The position numbers and the translations under genes were made by a program. A stretch of DNA of 64,000 nucleotides, from positions 186,001-250,000 of the forward strand of contig JACKQL020000024.1 in the NCBI GenBank assembly GCA_018296165.2, written 5' to 3'. The notes below the pieces were generated by a model. It worked only from the letters and a program-made list of their open reading frames with translations. It was not told where the DNA came from and searched no databases. The stretch is from Termitomyces sp. T153. Lineage: Eukaryota > Basidiomycota > Agaricomycetes > Agaricales > Lyophyllaceae. Shown here piece by piece: positions 23,429-35,289 of this stretch; the stretch's first letter is position 1, and every line of letters starts with the position of its first letter.

Positions 23429-25528
23429 ATGCCAGTGGAAACCCCAAGCGCAATAAAAGCACTATTATTACCACTCAACCCATCTCGACTCTCTGCAATG
23501 ACACCCCTATCAAGATCCCCGCCTGTCCTCCCTATCATCGATGAGAACCTCCTTTTGTCTGATGCCATTGAATTTAACTGGAAGAACAATCCTAACCAGC
23601 CTTTCTATACTTTTTCTGACTCTGGGCATGATCCTCAGATTATCACTCATTTAGAATTCGGAAGAGCTGCACATCGAATGGCACGTTTACTGCGCCCTGA
23701 TTCAATGGGACAAGATGGGGAGGTCGTAGCGCTCATAGCCCACACAGATGCCAGCCATCCTATATCAAGCAGTCATTGCAGGATTGATCCTCACCGGTTT
23801 TGTGGCATGTACCATCACCTCTTTGCGAGATTGAATATGTGTGACATTTACACCTAGCCGTTCCCAATTTCTCTTCGATTCTCACCTGAAATTGTGGCAG
23901 GGATGCTGATCAAGACTTCGTGCCATCGCGTGTTAGCAACAAATGCTGTGCTCAAATCATTTGTTGAGGATATGCAGGCTCATCTCGATCGGTACTCCCA
24001 CAAGGTGGAAATAACCGAGATTCCCCCCCTTGCTGCAGCGTATCCTCAGCTCGCCCGTGAAGATGCTGATTATTTGTTTGAACCCTATCCCATTCTTCGA
24101 CGGCCATCTCCTTCTGAAACATGTATTATTATGCACTCTTCAGGAAGCACAGGAATTCCAAAACCTATCCGGCAAACACATTTGGCCTGTACACGACTCG
24201 CTACACTGTCTCGTACATTGATTCAATACAAAATTGCGCATGATCTCATTGTTTCACGAAGCGGAATGGAAGGAGTACTCTCCTCATTTGGTGCTCGGGT
24301 GCATGGCCCTTCCTGCTTTCAATCCCTTCGCTGTGGTGTTGGAAATTTTCCACCCCGCATTTACCGTGATCACTATCGCCTTGTTTCCCCCTGTTTATAT
24401 AACTGGTGGAATACCAAGAACCCCCTCGCCTCAAGCTATCATTGAGCATGCAAAAGCAACGATCGCGAATGCGCTTGTGGCAGTACCACCGGTGTTCATA
24501 GAGTCCTGGGCAAAGTCACCTGAAACCATTGAGTACCTCAAGAGTCTAGAATTCATTGTGAGTTTTTGCTCACCTGAGCCAGATTCCTTTCCGCTGACAC
24601 CTTGCGACAAGGCATACGCTGGCTTGAACTTGATACCTAAGATTGGCAATCAGCTTGCCTCTGCGGGTGTGCGCCTGCAGTCCATTTACGGTGGTACAGA
24701 ATTAGGCATACCGGTGTCTACTCTGCCAAACCGTGATGTAATGGATTGGGAATACGTGAGGTTCATCCAAGATGTAAATGTCAGATGGATTTCTCTTGGT
24801 AATGATATCTTTGAGCTTCATCTTTTGGCATGTTTGATTTCTTCAAATTTCAAGAGGTGAACTCTGACATGAAGTCCCAGGCATGTCAAACCCATAGGCC
24901 AGCCATACTGAATCTTCCTGATGTTGAAGGATTTGCAACGTCTGATATCTTCAAGCCTCATCCAGTTAAAGAGGGACTTTGGAAGAAGTATGTTTTACTT
25001 GCTCTTCTGTACTGTTGATTGGTCTTGATGTTGAGTGAAGTGTGGGGCGATTGTTTGACATAATTGTTCACTCTTCTGGTGAAAAGACCATCCCCAGGCC
25101 TATTGAAGATGTCATTATGGGTGATGCTTTGTCAGTGTTTGACTTGTCTCCCCTGAACATTCTCTGGGGCTCATGTTTTGTCTCAGTGTAAAAGGAGCTG
25201 TAGTCTTTGGGGAAGGATATAACCAGCCTGGAGTTTTAATAGAGGTTGTGGCGGATGCTCAAGTCGACACTCGTGATCAAGTTGAGGTTTCACATTTGCG
25301 TGACCAAGTCTGGTGTGTCCTGATACAATCTCGGGATGAATATCTGCTGAAGGAACATTCAGGCCAATCATTGAAGAAGCAAACAAAGAAGCTCCAATAT
25401 TTAGCAAGATTGTAAAACAATTGGTTCTATTTACTGCTATTGGAAGACCCCTTCCTCGAACAGACAAGTTAACCATCCAGCGGAAGGTGGCAATTGAGTT
25501 ATATGCTTTGGAAATCTCAGAAGTGTAG
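23429..25528 (+). pseudogene. NRPS-like single adenylation domain (AMP-dependent synthetase/ligase), one frameshift
   Basis: Family members activate a carboxylic acid as an acyl-adenylate. Exons: 23429-23804, 23858-24212, 24262-24827, 24881-24987, 25041-25130, 25187-25312, 25363-25528; the likelier start is ATG 23498. Visible motifs: the phosphate loop SSGSTGIPKP (24131-24166), LGCMALPAF, SIYGGTELG (near 24690), HRPAILNLPDVEGF, GRLFDIIVHSSGEKTIP, KGAVVFGEGYNQPGV, and the end RPLPRTDKLTIQRKVAIELY. Every intron phase agrees. The one break is at about 23750-23757, where four extra bases in GATGCCAGCCATCC shift HTDA against ILYQAVIAG. No carrier or reductase domain follows, though larger relatives have them. 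The intron at 24828 needs a GC donor; that at 23805 may too. A single sequencing error cannot be excluded. Confidence 0.8.
24828..24880 (+). other. GC-AG intron in the NRPS-like gene
   Basis: The donor is TTG/GCATGT and the acceptor GTCCCAG. This joins FELHLL to ACQTHRPAILNLPD in frame. No GT donor in the area gives an open frame with a usable acceptor. The length is 53 nt. Confidence 0.8.
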
Positions 25529-26190
25529 GTCATGTTGAGGTTCTTCCTTTGAAGTCATTCTAATGGTGTATATAATAGCTATGGGAATCTTTGATGCAAT
25601 TGAACAACAAATAATGATATACAAGTTTGTATGCTATGCTGCTAATGAGAGGGAATAATACTAAGAGTCAATTGCGGAAGGAATAGAAGTTGCTGAAGTT
25701 CAGCCTTCTCTGGTGGACTGAGAACTAAATTGATAGTTGGAATAGAGGATCAGAACTGGAACTGGACTAGGAACTTTAAAATGTACAAATGACTAATAAT
25801 GGGTTAGTTAGGATGAGAGAAAGGTGGTGCCTGCTCACCCTAGGTATGTATAGAAAACTCCACAGTTTGCTGGGTGCAGCAGAGAATACAATGAAAAAGT
25901 AGTGATCTGGACAGCATTGCCACTCAAAGGAGTTAGTGCCAGGCAGAGCTGGGGATCACATGCAAATTTACAAGGCAAATACAGAGTCCTCCATGACCAT
26001 TCCTTACCCTTGGAATCCATAGTTGGCCTTGAAGTAAGGTTAGGTACAGCCAAGGCTGACTACCAGCCAATAAAACATATCATGAAGGAAAGAAAAAGGT
26101 GAAAACAAATGATAAGAGCAGATGAATCAAGTGGGTGAGCACTGCAGAGGTAAAATGTTGTTGTGGGGTGGATGGTGGTGCAAGAAGATG
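25529..26190. other. No gene seen
   Basis: CpG content falls again after the adenylation-domain gene. A frame GIFDAIEQQ near 25590 resembles the residues that follow A domains in longer relatives and might be a decayed further exon, but no valid splice joins it. Confidence 0.3.
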
Positions 26191-26199
26191 TAGAGCAAG

Positions 26200-27140
26200 G
26201 AGCCAGAGAAGGAAGCCCAGTGGGGAGAAGGGAGGCAAAGCTATGAACCTGCCAACTGTAGCTCTGCACAGATATTGGGGTTCTCATGGATGTAAATCTG
26301 TCATGTGTAGGAGGACTGATGACCTGGTGCCTGGATAACATCCTCAGACAGGCAAATGGAGGCATAGAACCCTGTCCTAAGGGAGTGTCCCTCAGGTTAA
26401 TGACTGAGAACTGCAAAGAAATTCTTGTCAAACCATGAATAATGAGAAGAATGAGGTAAGTTCCATCTTCTCTCAGAAGTAAAGGCTATATAAGCCAAAT
26501 GCAACCTTGCTCACCAAAGGAATCTCACAGTCATGGGAGAAAGGGTCTGCCTTGTAATATCTTGGGATATGGGAAATGGAACTGGGCCCTCTCTTTGAAA
26601 AAAAATTAGTGAGGATTGTTTGATCACCTTATACCAGTCAAAGAGGTTGGCCCCATTCCTTTGGACCAGCTCTCCTGAATGATGGCACCCATAGAAGCAG
26701 AGGGCCATAATTGTAGCAAAGAGGAGGCTGTCACACAAGCCAATTGTCAAAGCAATGTTAGTGAAGGTTGCAAAGTGAATGAGCTTAAGGGAAGCTTGCA
26801 ACAAACTAGATCCACAGCAACCTTCTTTGAACCACAAATTGTGGTGGTAATCAGTGGGTGGGCATGATTTGCATTAAAGACTAGATAAAGGTCCTAGGGG
26901 AAATTCCAAACACCCTTGAGATATGTTGGCCATAAAATGAGAAGTATATGCAATATACTTGGAGAGAGTCTGATCTGTAGGATCAAGAGGGGACCTGCCT
27001 TAAGACAGAACATGATGTATTCATGGTTGCCAGTACCAGCATCAGCATACCCCTTGACTGTTGATTTCTTGAGGGCATATACCTGAAGATACAAGGCATG
27101 TTTATCAATGTCTACCAAGTCCACAGAGGGGTAATTCATG
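26200..27140 (-). pseudogene. Tyrosine recombinase remnant (Crypton- or YR-retroelement-type)
   Basis: On the minus strand: HALYLQVYALKKSTVKGYA...YIMFCL (N-terminal SAM-like domain, near 27080), PLITTTICGSKKVAVD, DSLLFATIMALCFYGCHHSGELV (start of the catalytic fold, near 26690), FHFPYPK, then VIQAPGHQSS...QIYIHENPNICAEL (near 26300). The last segment corresponds to the GRWSSEAW-x-IYIRENP block of basidiomycete tyrosine recombinases, with arginine changed to Gln/His and a stop before the Ile-Tyr. No reverse transcriptase lies next to it, so a Crypton is possible. Confidence 0.65.
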
Positions 27141-27446
27141 CAAGGGGCACATCAACCACCCAGAATACTGAAAAGTATGCCCTATACTCTACTGGCAGAA
27201 GGTCCCTCAGTGGAGAGAAGGGGCAGACACAGTCAGCAGTAGTACTCATCAAACATGAAGCAAGAGACCAGACATTCTCCTTACCCAGAATATAGCAAAC
27301 ATTAAGATTGATGCCCAAGCACAGGATGATACTAGTCACTGCCAACAAGAAACTGTCAGCAGAGTGGATAGCTAAAAAATGGCAACCATTTCTAGGGAAA
27401 AAATGTCAATAGTCACTCCTGGTGGGCAGGATAGCAAAAGCCTTGA

Positions 27447-28330
27447 TTGCCAAAGACAAATCCAATACTGCAGAGTACTCCTACCTCTGCTCCAAACAAG
27501 TCTGCTCCCCATGCATCCTGGAGCATAGATGATGAGGCTTGGCTTCTGCAATACCTTCTTGATCACAAGTCTGAGGCTAGTGATGGCATGTCATTCAAAA
27601 AGCCAATGTTTATGGCAGCAGCTGCCCATGTTAATTATCAAGGGTGGTCCAAAGACCTCAGACTCCTGTAAAAACTATTGCAGCATGAGTAGCTCAAAAA
27701 TCATCTACTTTCGGCACTATTGATACATTGTCATATTAGCTCAAGATGACTATTTGCAATAACTCAGGTTGGTCTTGGGATGATCAAGGCAGTGTTCAAG
27801 TCACACCAGAAAAGCAAGGAACTTGGGATGCATTTGTAGACAAGAATCCTGGAGCTGAGGCTTTTGCTGATGTTGGCTGAGTTCATCTGGAAGCTTTTGA
27901 TCAACTTCTCCTTCTACTGCTTGTGGTACACATGTCTATTGGACCACTCAGGAACTTGCTCCTAGTGATGATGAAGGTGATGGTATGGATTCAGATTTGA
28001 CACCAGGAGAGAAAGAGGAAAGTCAGGCAATGACAATGACTCTGATGTGTGTCACTCTTTCTATCTTTTTATCTCTATCCTGATTTTTTCTAGACCACTT
28101 TACCTTCTCCTGTCACTCCTATGCCACTTGTTTGCGAATGCAGTGCTATCATGACTCCTGCACCACAAAGTCAGAAGCAAACTCACACTGCTTGTAGAAG
28201 CCAGAGTCTTTCAGACATCCATTCAACCATGTGCAAGTTCAGCTCTATTTTTCAGGAGTCATTTATTCCTTTTCACTCTGGGCTTGAAGCCACATCATGT
28301 TGCAAGCAGTGTGCCATTATCCAAGCTTAG
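27447..28330 (+). pseudogene. Myb/SANT-like DNA-binding protein of a Harbinger transposon
   Basis: ASWSIDDEAWLLQYLLDHKSEASDGMSFKK starts a trihelix/Myb-like domain. After frame breaks, WSWDDQGSVQVTPEKQGTWD and NPGAEAFADVG...LEAFDQL continue the pattern seen in basidiomycete transposon-linked SANT proteins. A Harbinger transposase remnant follows convergently at 28560-29340, and PIF/Harbinger elements normally encode both proteins, so they probably form one dead element. Confidence 0.55.
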
Positions 28331-28559
28331 AATCTGGGGAAAGATTGGTTATCAACAAGGGCATGGTCACCTTTATTGGACTGCTGGAACAGGATATTTC
28401 TGCAGTTGACAGCTATGCAGTCTTGGAGAATGAGGACTTGTGCAAGGAGTGGATTTGATGCAAGTTAGAAAAAGAGAATGATCATGCATTTTATGAGTAG
28501 ACAATTAATTAGATTTCTACCTTCCAATATATTATTCACCTGCCAGATCCTCTTGCTCT

Positions 28560-29340
28560 GCTACAATTGCCTGATAGCTATCCCACATATCTTAAGCAAT
28601 CTGATATCAGAGTGCAGATGCATGAGCTTTTTCAATTGCAGTTGTAGGCCCTCAAGCCAGTGATCCAAAGATCTGATCTGTGGGTGGTAAAGAGCCAGGC
28701 ACAGGATCCAGGAGATCAGGAAGATTGACAACCTCTTCTGAATCATGATCAAAAATGAAATTATGTATAGCTGCCAGTGCTGGAGGAATTTGGGGCTGGA
28801 CATTCATGTCATATTCAGGAGGTCATGTCAAGATGGTGAACTGTTCCTTCAATACTCCAAATATGTGCTCAATTGTATTGCATGCAGATGCATGACACAG
28901 ATTATAAAGCTCTTCTTGATTCTGTGGCCTGTCAAAGAGTTCAAAGATAAGACCACAATATAGTGCTCAGTATGGCATACCTGACATTTGCTCTACCCCA
29001 TTCTGCAAGATGATACCTCACACCTTGATATGGAAACACAAGAGCATCACATGCACTAAATCCAGCATCAGCCAAATAATATTTTCCAGCTAGGACTGGA
29101 ACTCTAGTATATTAATAAGCAGAATCTCACAGATTCAAATTGCATGCTGAACAGGTGTGAAGTGTTTGTGTTTGGAAGGCACAAGATTCTTTGAAAGGCA
29201 TCAAACCTCTTTGGAAAGCATCTTCTTTGGCCCATACATGTAAATCAACAGAGTCATGCAAACTTCATTTTGAAAACCTTGACCTCCAAAGTCCTCATCT
29301 GCTCATCCACAGCCACTCATCACTATCTATCCTACCCCAT
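28560..29340 (-). pseudogene. PIF/Harbinger transposase remnant (DDE_Tnp_4 type)
   Basis: Minus-strand fragments in order: VPVLAGKYYLADAGFSACDA, FPYQGVRYHLAEWGRANV, RPQNQEELYNLCHASACNTI, EHIFGVLKEQFTIL, then PPEYDMNVQPQIPPALAA and IHNFIFDHD. These match the second half of Harbinger transposases (DAGF, RYHL, HSSARNVIER-like and PPALAAIHNF blocks). The N-terminal half is not visible. TGA replaces arginine before PPEYD. Confidence 0.7.
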
Positions 29341-29449
29341 CTATTGCCTCCACCATGAGGGTGGGCTTAGAGGATTAGTGAACACCCCTATATATTGCAT
29401 ATTCAAGAAACTCACAGATATGTTCATAACTTAAGTGGTGGAAGAAAAT

Positions 29450-30720
29450 TCATAGGCAGCAGGACTCACACCTTGTCTTTGAGGCAAGGAAAAGCTTCTG
29501 CAACAATTCTCTGCCAATTTTAAAAGGCAAGCTGTTGATAACAAAGCCACTGAGTGGTTGGAAATCAAGGTGCATGCACACATTAAGGAAAGGAAAAGAC
29601 AGGAAGAGAAGAGGAAGGAAAGGGGGCAGTCAAGAAGGCTAAGAAAGTAGGAAGACCACCAGGTCTGGCTCAATTATATGATCTGACACCTTCCAATGTA
29701 TTGAAGTGGATTACAGCAATGGATCTGTCCCTGCCAGTGGGTCCATCTGCTCCAGCAGGTTTGGCTGCTTGAGCAGGCCTGTTGATGTGAGGAGCTACAG
29801 CATTGGTAGTAGATCTGTTGTCTCCACAGAGTGCAGCACCAGCAAGGCCAAAACTCTGGCTGATCAAGAAATCAGAGCCACTCCTTCCCCCTGGAATACA
29901 TAGTGCAGGACCTCCTTCCTAGTCCTCCTCCAACTACAGTGTTGGAGTACCAGTTAGCTATATTTAACAAAGAAGACAGTGACCAGAATTTGGAAGATGA
30001 GGAATGCCAGCACTGGAGGGAAATTACACCATCAATGCAGCTGGGAAAATATCCTCAGACAGCAGAATGTTGCCCAGGGATATGCATCCAACATCCCTGC
30101 TGACTCTACCATACAAAGAAGGGGCTCCAGTGCATCAAGACAAAGGGTGGAAGCTTGTGCAATCCTTGCTGCCTTGCCCTCAAAAAAACCTGTAGCTTTG
30201 TAAGGAATCAGAAAGCAGAGGCAAAGAAGAAAAAGCAGAAGCGGAAGGGTAAAAAGGGTAAGAGGGAGAAGGAGAACATATATGGGAAACACAAGTTGGT
30301 ATAGTATGTCAATGGTAAGTTTTTATCTCTTTAACTGAAAAAATTTTCTAACAATGGACAGAACCAACAACACTGGTTAGTGATCAATCAGCAGGTCCAT
30401 CAGCAGGTCCATCAATGGGTCCATCAGCAGGTCCATTAATAGTGCATCTGTCAGGTATGCCTTGGATCTACATCTGCCAGGCAGAAGTGCCCCCAGCAGA
30501 TTGCAAAGGAAAGGGGAAGAAGCAAGCAGATCCATTTCCCACTGCCAGAAAGGGCAAGGGCAAGACACAGGCAGATCTACTCCCACCAACCAGACCCATT
30601 GAGTCTATTCTGGAACAGGCCATGTCAAGATTAAACAAACAACTTGATGCCATCAATAAAGGACTCAAAATCGTTACTGAAGAGATGAGGGCAAGCTTTG
30701 TGTTAGCTATAGAGACTTAG
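29450..30720 (+). pseudogene. Lysine-rich, AT-hook-like reading frames, unknown function
   Basis: Frames along the plus strand give a charged helix (ATEWLEIKVHAHIKERKRQE), a KKVGRPPGL segment that looks like an AT-hook, LYDLTPSNVLKWI, and at 30415-30720 a frame rich in KGKGK ending TEEMRASFVLAIET. The units CCATCAGCAGGT repeat at about 30397-30434. No family is recognised. It could be an accessory transposon protein. Confidence 0.3.
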
Positions 30721-32337
30721 GTTGCTTATGTCCACTGTTTTAATCAGACTCTTCTTAACTGTACAATTCCCCCTCCAAAATTGGCACTTAATTTGTCCCT
30801 TGATGTATTAGGTAGCTGTTTGCTATTTAACTGTCATTAGACTCATAGACTTTCCACAGAGTTGTAACAACTCTGATAAGCATATCTTATTTGAGCTGGT
30901 CTCCACTCCAGAATTGCTTGATTTCCTTTTACATGCCTGCCATGATGACTTTGGGAACAAGAGCCTGTCTAATAGAGGCAACTTGCTGGGTGCTCCTTGT
31001 GCTTGGTCCAAAAGAGGTTTCAACTGGTTGAGGTGACTGCCCTGAAGCACTGAGCCAACTACCTCCTATAACAGTGGGTGTTGATAGTAATTATCATCTG
31101 CACAACAACAATTTCCACTTCTGATTGTTGATTGGATCCTTGTTCAGCCCCCAATCATTGTGAACAAGATGTTGCACTGACCCCTGTCCCTCATTTACAT
31201 GTTTGGAGCTGATGTGTTATCCAGCCAGAAGCAACAAATTTGAAGCAATGGCCAACCACAGGTGACTGTGACATGTACATGAGGCCTTGAGGGCTGACAT
31301 GCTGGCAACATGTGGCTGTTCACATTTTGGAAAGCTGTATAGGTGCGGCATGTTATTTTAATTGAGGAGCAAGCAGGGCATCATGGAAAGCATGCCGAAT
31401 TCATGAAGGGATAGGGTGGAGCATGTGTTAGTTCAACCCGTTGTGGCATGCTTTCTACTTCACCAACCACCCTCTTCTGATGAACATCTGTTTATTCCAG
31501 CTTAAGTTCCTTATTTGTGTGGTTTATAGTTTCCTGTTCAAATTCTATCATCTTAATTATGCTGTCTTTGATTTGTTGGTCTCTTAGAATGAAGATGTAT
31601 TCTAGTTATGCATGGGTGTTATAAAAACTTGTAAGTCCAAGGTTGATATTTTCTATGCTTTGAATGCCCACTACTTAGGATTGCTCATTCAACATTTGCT
31701 AGAAAGTCCAGACAAGTACACATGACATGTCAGTATGGGGGAGAAAGTAAGGGAACTTTTGAAGTACTGTGAGCACGAAGTGTGATGACAAAGTTCTTGG
31801 TTATCGTTCGAAAGCACGGCACAAATCCTATTGAAACTGATAGTGAATTTTGTCAGTAGATCTACTGTAGAATGAATTGCTCGATCGTATCTGAGAGGAA
31901 ACCATTGTAACACAGAGAGTCTAAGAGAACTCTATGCGTAGGATAACCTCTCAGGTCACCTCTCTTGGGCTGCCGCCATTCATCTAGTGCTAGTGCAATT
32001 CAACAATAGTTTGAACCCAATACTCTAAAATACTGGTACCTACATGCATTTGTTCAACAACTTGAAGTGGATGCAGTGGGCATTGAAAATGATGAAGGAA
32101 GCGCAACACGTTGTTTGGACTTCAAGTTTTCAGCACGGTTAAGGCTTGCGCCCTCCAGCCCGGGCCAAGTGTACCTGGATACTCGGCCAACAGCGGACTC
32201 TGAATTGTGTCGAAATTGTACCAATCTCAAACTATACCGTAACCACAAGAATTGAGCAGCTCTTAAATATATAAAGCTTCCGTTCCTGTCGCCCTTTCAA
32301 CGATCGCGGCTGATCACTAAGAATCGAACACATTTAG
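30721..32337. other. No gene seen; CpG reappears after about 31750
   Basis: The left 1 kb is CpG-poor and unrecognised. After about 31750 CpG becomes common. A TATA-like AAATATATAAAG lies at 32265-32276, 70 bp before the first recognisable GMC codon, and TTTAG at 32333-32337 would serve as a 3' splice site for that exon. Confidence 0.35.
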
Positions 32338-33633
32338 TTGTGCAAATGCCTGTGTTGATCTTGGTCTGCCCTACGTCAAGGATATCAATGACCCGAAGGC
32401 TCCCCTCAACTTATGCGGGAAGTTTGACTGCACGATTGATCTTGATGGCCGGCGCAGCTCTACGTTCAATGCCTTTTTACCTCAATCTCTCGCGGAGAAG
32501 AGGAAATCCCATCTACACATCTGCGTGGGGGCGGCTGTGACGGCTCTGGATATCGACTTGGGTCAATCCCTCGTCAAAGGAGTCAGATATCAATCGGTGC
32601 ATGGGACAGATGTAAACATATACCATGCCCGAGCCCGTCGTGAAGTTATATTGTGTGCTGGTGCTATTACAACCCCTCAAATTCTGCTCTTAAGGTTTGA
32701 TCCTCAATCATTTGAGATCTCATTGTATACTCAAGTCCATCAGTGGTATCGGCCCAAAAGACAAAGTAAAACAACCTCTCAAGAAGGACTTGCCGGGTGT
32801 CGGAGAAAATTTGGTATGTGTTTGTCTTTCACTGGCAGCTTTATGCAACGATCAACCAATTTATTCTATAGCAAGATCACCTAGGAATGGGTATAATGTA
32901 TAGCGTTCCCAACGGCGATTCTCTTCATGTTGTTCAAAAAAGCCGTTTCAGAGCAATTATGGAGCTCTTCCGCTATATCGCCTTTGGCGAAGGCCTTTTC
33001 CTTGCTCCTGTGACCCAGCTGTCAATCCTAGTCGATTCGACTCGGATCGACGATTCGGGGAATATTATACCCCAAGAATCTCTCGCATTGCACGATCTCG
33101 AGCTCATGCCGATCCATTTCAACTACAGTGACCCTCCCATTGCTTTTGACAATGGTATCTTCTCTCTAAAAGTAGGGCTTATGCGCCCCGCCTCTCGTGG
33201 ATCAGTCACACTTGCCTCTGAAAACCCTCTCGAACGACCAGCTTGCGATCTCGCTTTCTTGAGCGACCCAGCCGACTACGTTGTTATGCGAAAGGGCATC
33301 AAGTTAGCAAAAAGGATAGGTGAGAAGATGCGCGAACGTGGTGCGAACTTGAAGGATCTGTACATGCCTGAAAGTGAGTCAGATGAGGATTTAGATGCGT
33401 TTGTTCGCAAGACGGCGAGGACCACTTATCATTATGGCTGTACATGTCGCATGGCGCCTGAGAACGATCCTCGTCCCGGAGTCGTTGATGACGAGCTCCG
33501 TGTTCATGGAGTACTGAATCTGCGGATTGCAGACTGTAGTATCATCCCCGACATGATATCTGCTCACCTACAAGCGCCGGCGGCAATGATTGCGGAGAAG
33601 TGTGCTGATTTGATCAAGACAGACTATGCATGA
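32338..33633 (+). pseudogene. GMC oxidoreductase, 5'-truncated
   Basis: Three open exons, 32338-32694, 32744-32813 and 32872-33633, join in phase without a stop (about 396 codons). They encode the part from CANACVDLGLPYVKDINDP through REVILCAGAITTPQIL / SGIGPKD, DLPGVGENLQDHLGM, the substrate domain, and the C-terminal FAD/active-site blocks TTYHYGCTCRMAPENDPRPG and DMISAHLQAPAAMIAEKCAD with a catalytic-type histidine. GMC enzymes oxidise alcohols or sugars with FAD. The N-terminal third with the GxGxxG dinucleotide fold is absent from the CpG-bearing DNA upstream, and no in-frame Met precedes position 32887, so it should not make a normal enzyme. Confidence 0.85.
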
Positions 33634-34799
33634 GGTTGTCACTGTTTTGTATTTCGTTCGGTCTTCGCCACTAGTACTTTTTACATCTCAGAAATAATTA
33701 AGTGTGAATGTAGGTACCATATCCCAGGCTTTGATGTTCTGCATCAGCAAAAATACAAATTTCTGAGAGATCTGTTTGTAAAGTGGTGAAAGGCACTAGC
33801 TGTACCATTTTCACACAACTGTCAAATTTGTCGAAATCACGAAACTGTGAGAGACTTAACCAAATGAAGTGAGGTTGGGTCTGGGTCTTAGCAACCAGAC
33901 CTGTGTTGAAGGCATGGTCCATCCATAGCTTGTAATCGCTGAGTGATGTTAATATAGGCATGCAAAATTAAATTTTCTCATGAAGATTTAGTCTAGGCAT
34001 ATTTAGCAAATGACAAGTTATATATCTGACTAAATTTTTGCAGTAAGGTAGTAGGGACTTGTATGATAGCATTCTTTGGTATTTAATCAACTCTTTACAT
34101 AGACTTGGCAATCGCATCAGAAAATGTACAGCATTTTCTTGAAGCAAAAGCAATATTCAAATTTTTGGATATTGTGCTTGAGCGCTTGGAACGGTGCTTT
34201 GGGCCCACATCAATCTTTGGATTTTTTTTTTCAAATTTTTAGATCTTGTCGGTATGACACCAGAGCCCATTTATTCAAAGTAATCAAAGGATCTCAGCGT
34301 GGCCATCCGGTGGATTGACCCATTGTAACATGTAGGATGATACAGATGGATACTACAACATGAATAGATCTATCATCAATAGTCCTTTCATACCGGATTG
34401 TTGAGTCCGGTACCGTCGGAATTGAGGAGAATTCAATGCGATCGAGCAGGACTCGGACATATGAGTCACGTATCGCGATTCAATCAAATTTCGACGGCTT
34501 TTGGAACCTTTTCAACACGCCGATTGCGAACTATCCTTTCTCCCATGTCAAGGTGGTTTGATTGAATTCGTGCTTTTTTGCAGCGAGCAAAAGAATGATC
34601 CTATCTTTTTCGCACAGAAGCTCCTCGTAACATTTGGCATATAATCCTCCAGATAGAAAACAGTCAACTGATAAATTGAGGGAGAAGTAGCACCAAGAAA
34701 TTTCTCTGTTTGCTGCAATGGGAGAAGCCACTTCCATGGAGAAAAAACCTCTTCATACCTCAATTCCTTCATCCCTCAATTCTGACTGGCCAGCACTGG
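33634..34799. other. No intact gene; short shared repeat and a CpG-rich patch
   Basis: A segment at about 33855-33930 (AGTGAGGTTGGGTCTGGG...GGCATGGTCCAT) recurs at about 46198-46285. The stretch 34370-34560 is CpG-rich but has no frame I recognise. On the minus strand at 34548-34772 an open frame (EEVFSPWKWLLPLQQTEKFL) has normal-looking composition and may be a decayed host gene fragment. Confidence 0.35.
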
Positions 34800-35289
34800 T
34801 TAGAAGAGCTGTTAAATGACAGGATTTACAATGAAGGCAAGCAAAATAACAAAAATTGATCAGATCATGATGGGTGTTACAAGACTGTGACAACATGTTA
34901 CTCTGAATGCTAAGCCTACCCACAATCCAAACAGACTATTTGTCTCAAGTTAACATTTGCTTGTTGCAACTTTTGATAAGCCCAACTCTAATCTGAAAAG
35001 GCTTTTAGCCTTGTTTTTTTGAAGTCCTTGTAGCAGCAATTTCTGAAAGTCACATGTCTGTTTTGTCATCTTAGGCTCTCATGGTCAGTGTTGCATCTGA
35101 CTGGTCACATGGGTTTTGGAATTGACTGGGTCAGTCATTTTGTTGGCAAAAATTTGAGTGGTCAGTAGGGTCAGTTGGCAAATTCCATGTTGAGATCAAT
35201 TGATCTTACTTGTAAAAAACCAAATGGATCTGAAGGTAATTCTCTTCAAGACCTGAATGCACTCTGGATGCTCAATGGCTTGCCAAAAG

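Noticed and set aside
24195..24290. A second frameshift in the NRPS-like gene
   Set aside because: A 49-nt GT-AG intron (24213-24261) joins TLS to PEWKEYSPHLVLG in frame, so no lesion is needed.
32067..32255. Frame upstream of the GMC gene as its missing N-terminus
   Set aside because: It has no GxGxxG or other GMC N-terminal feature and does not splice into the known frame.
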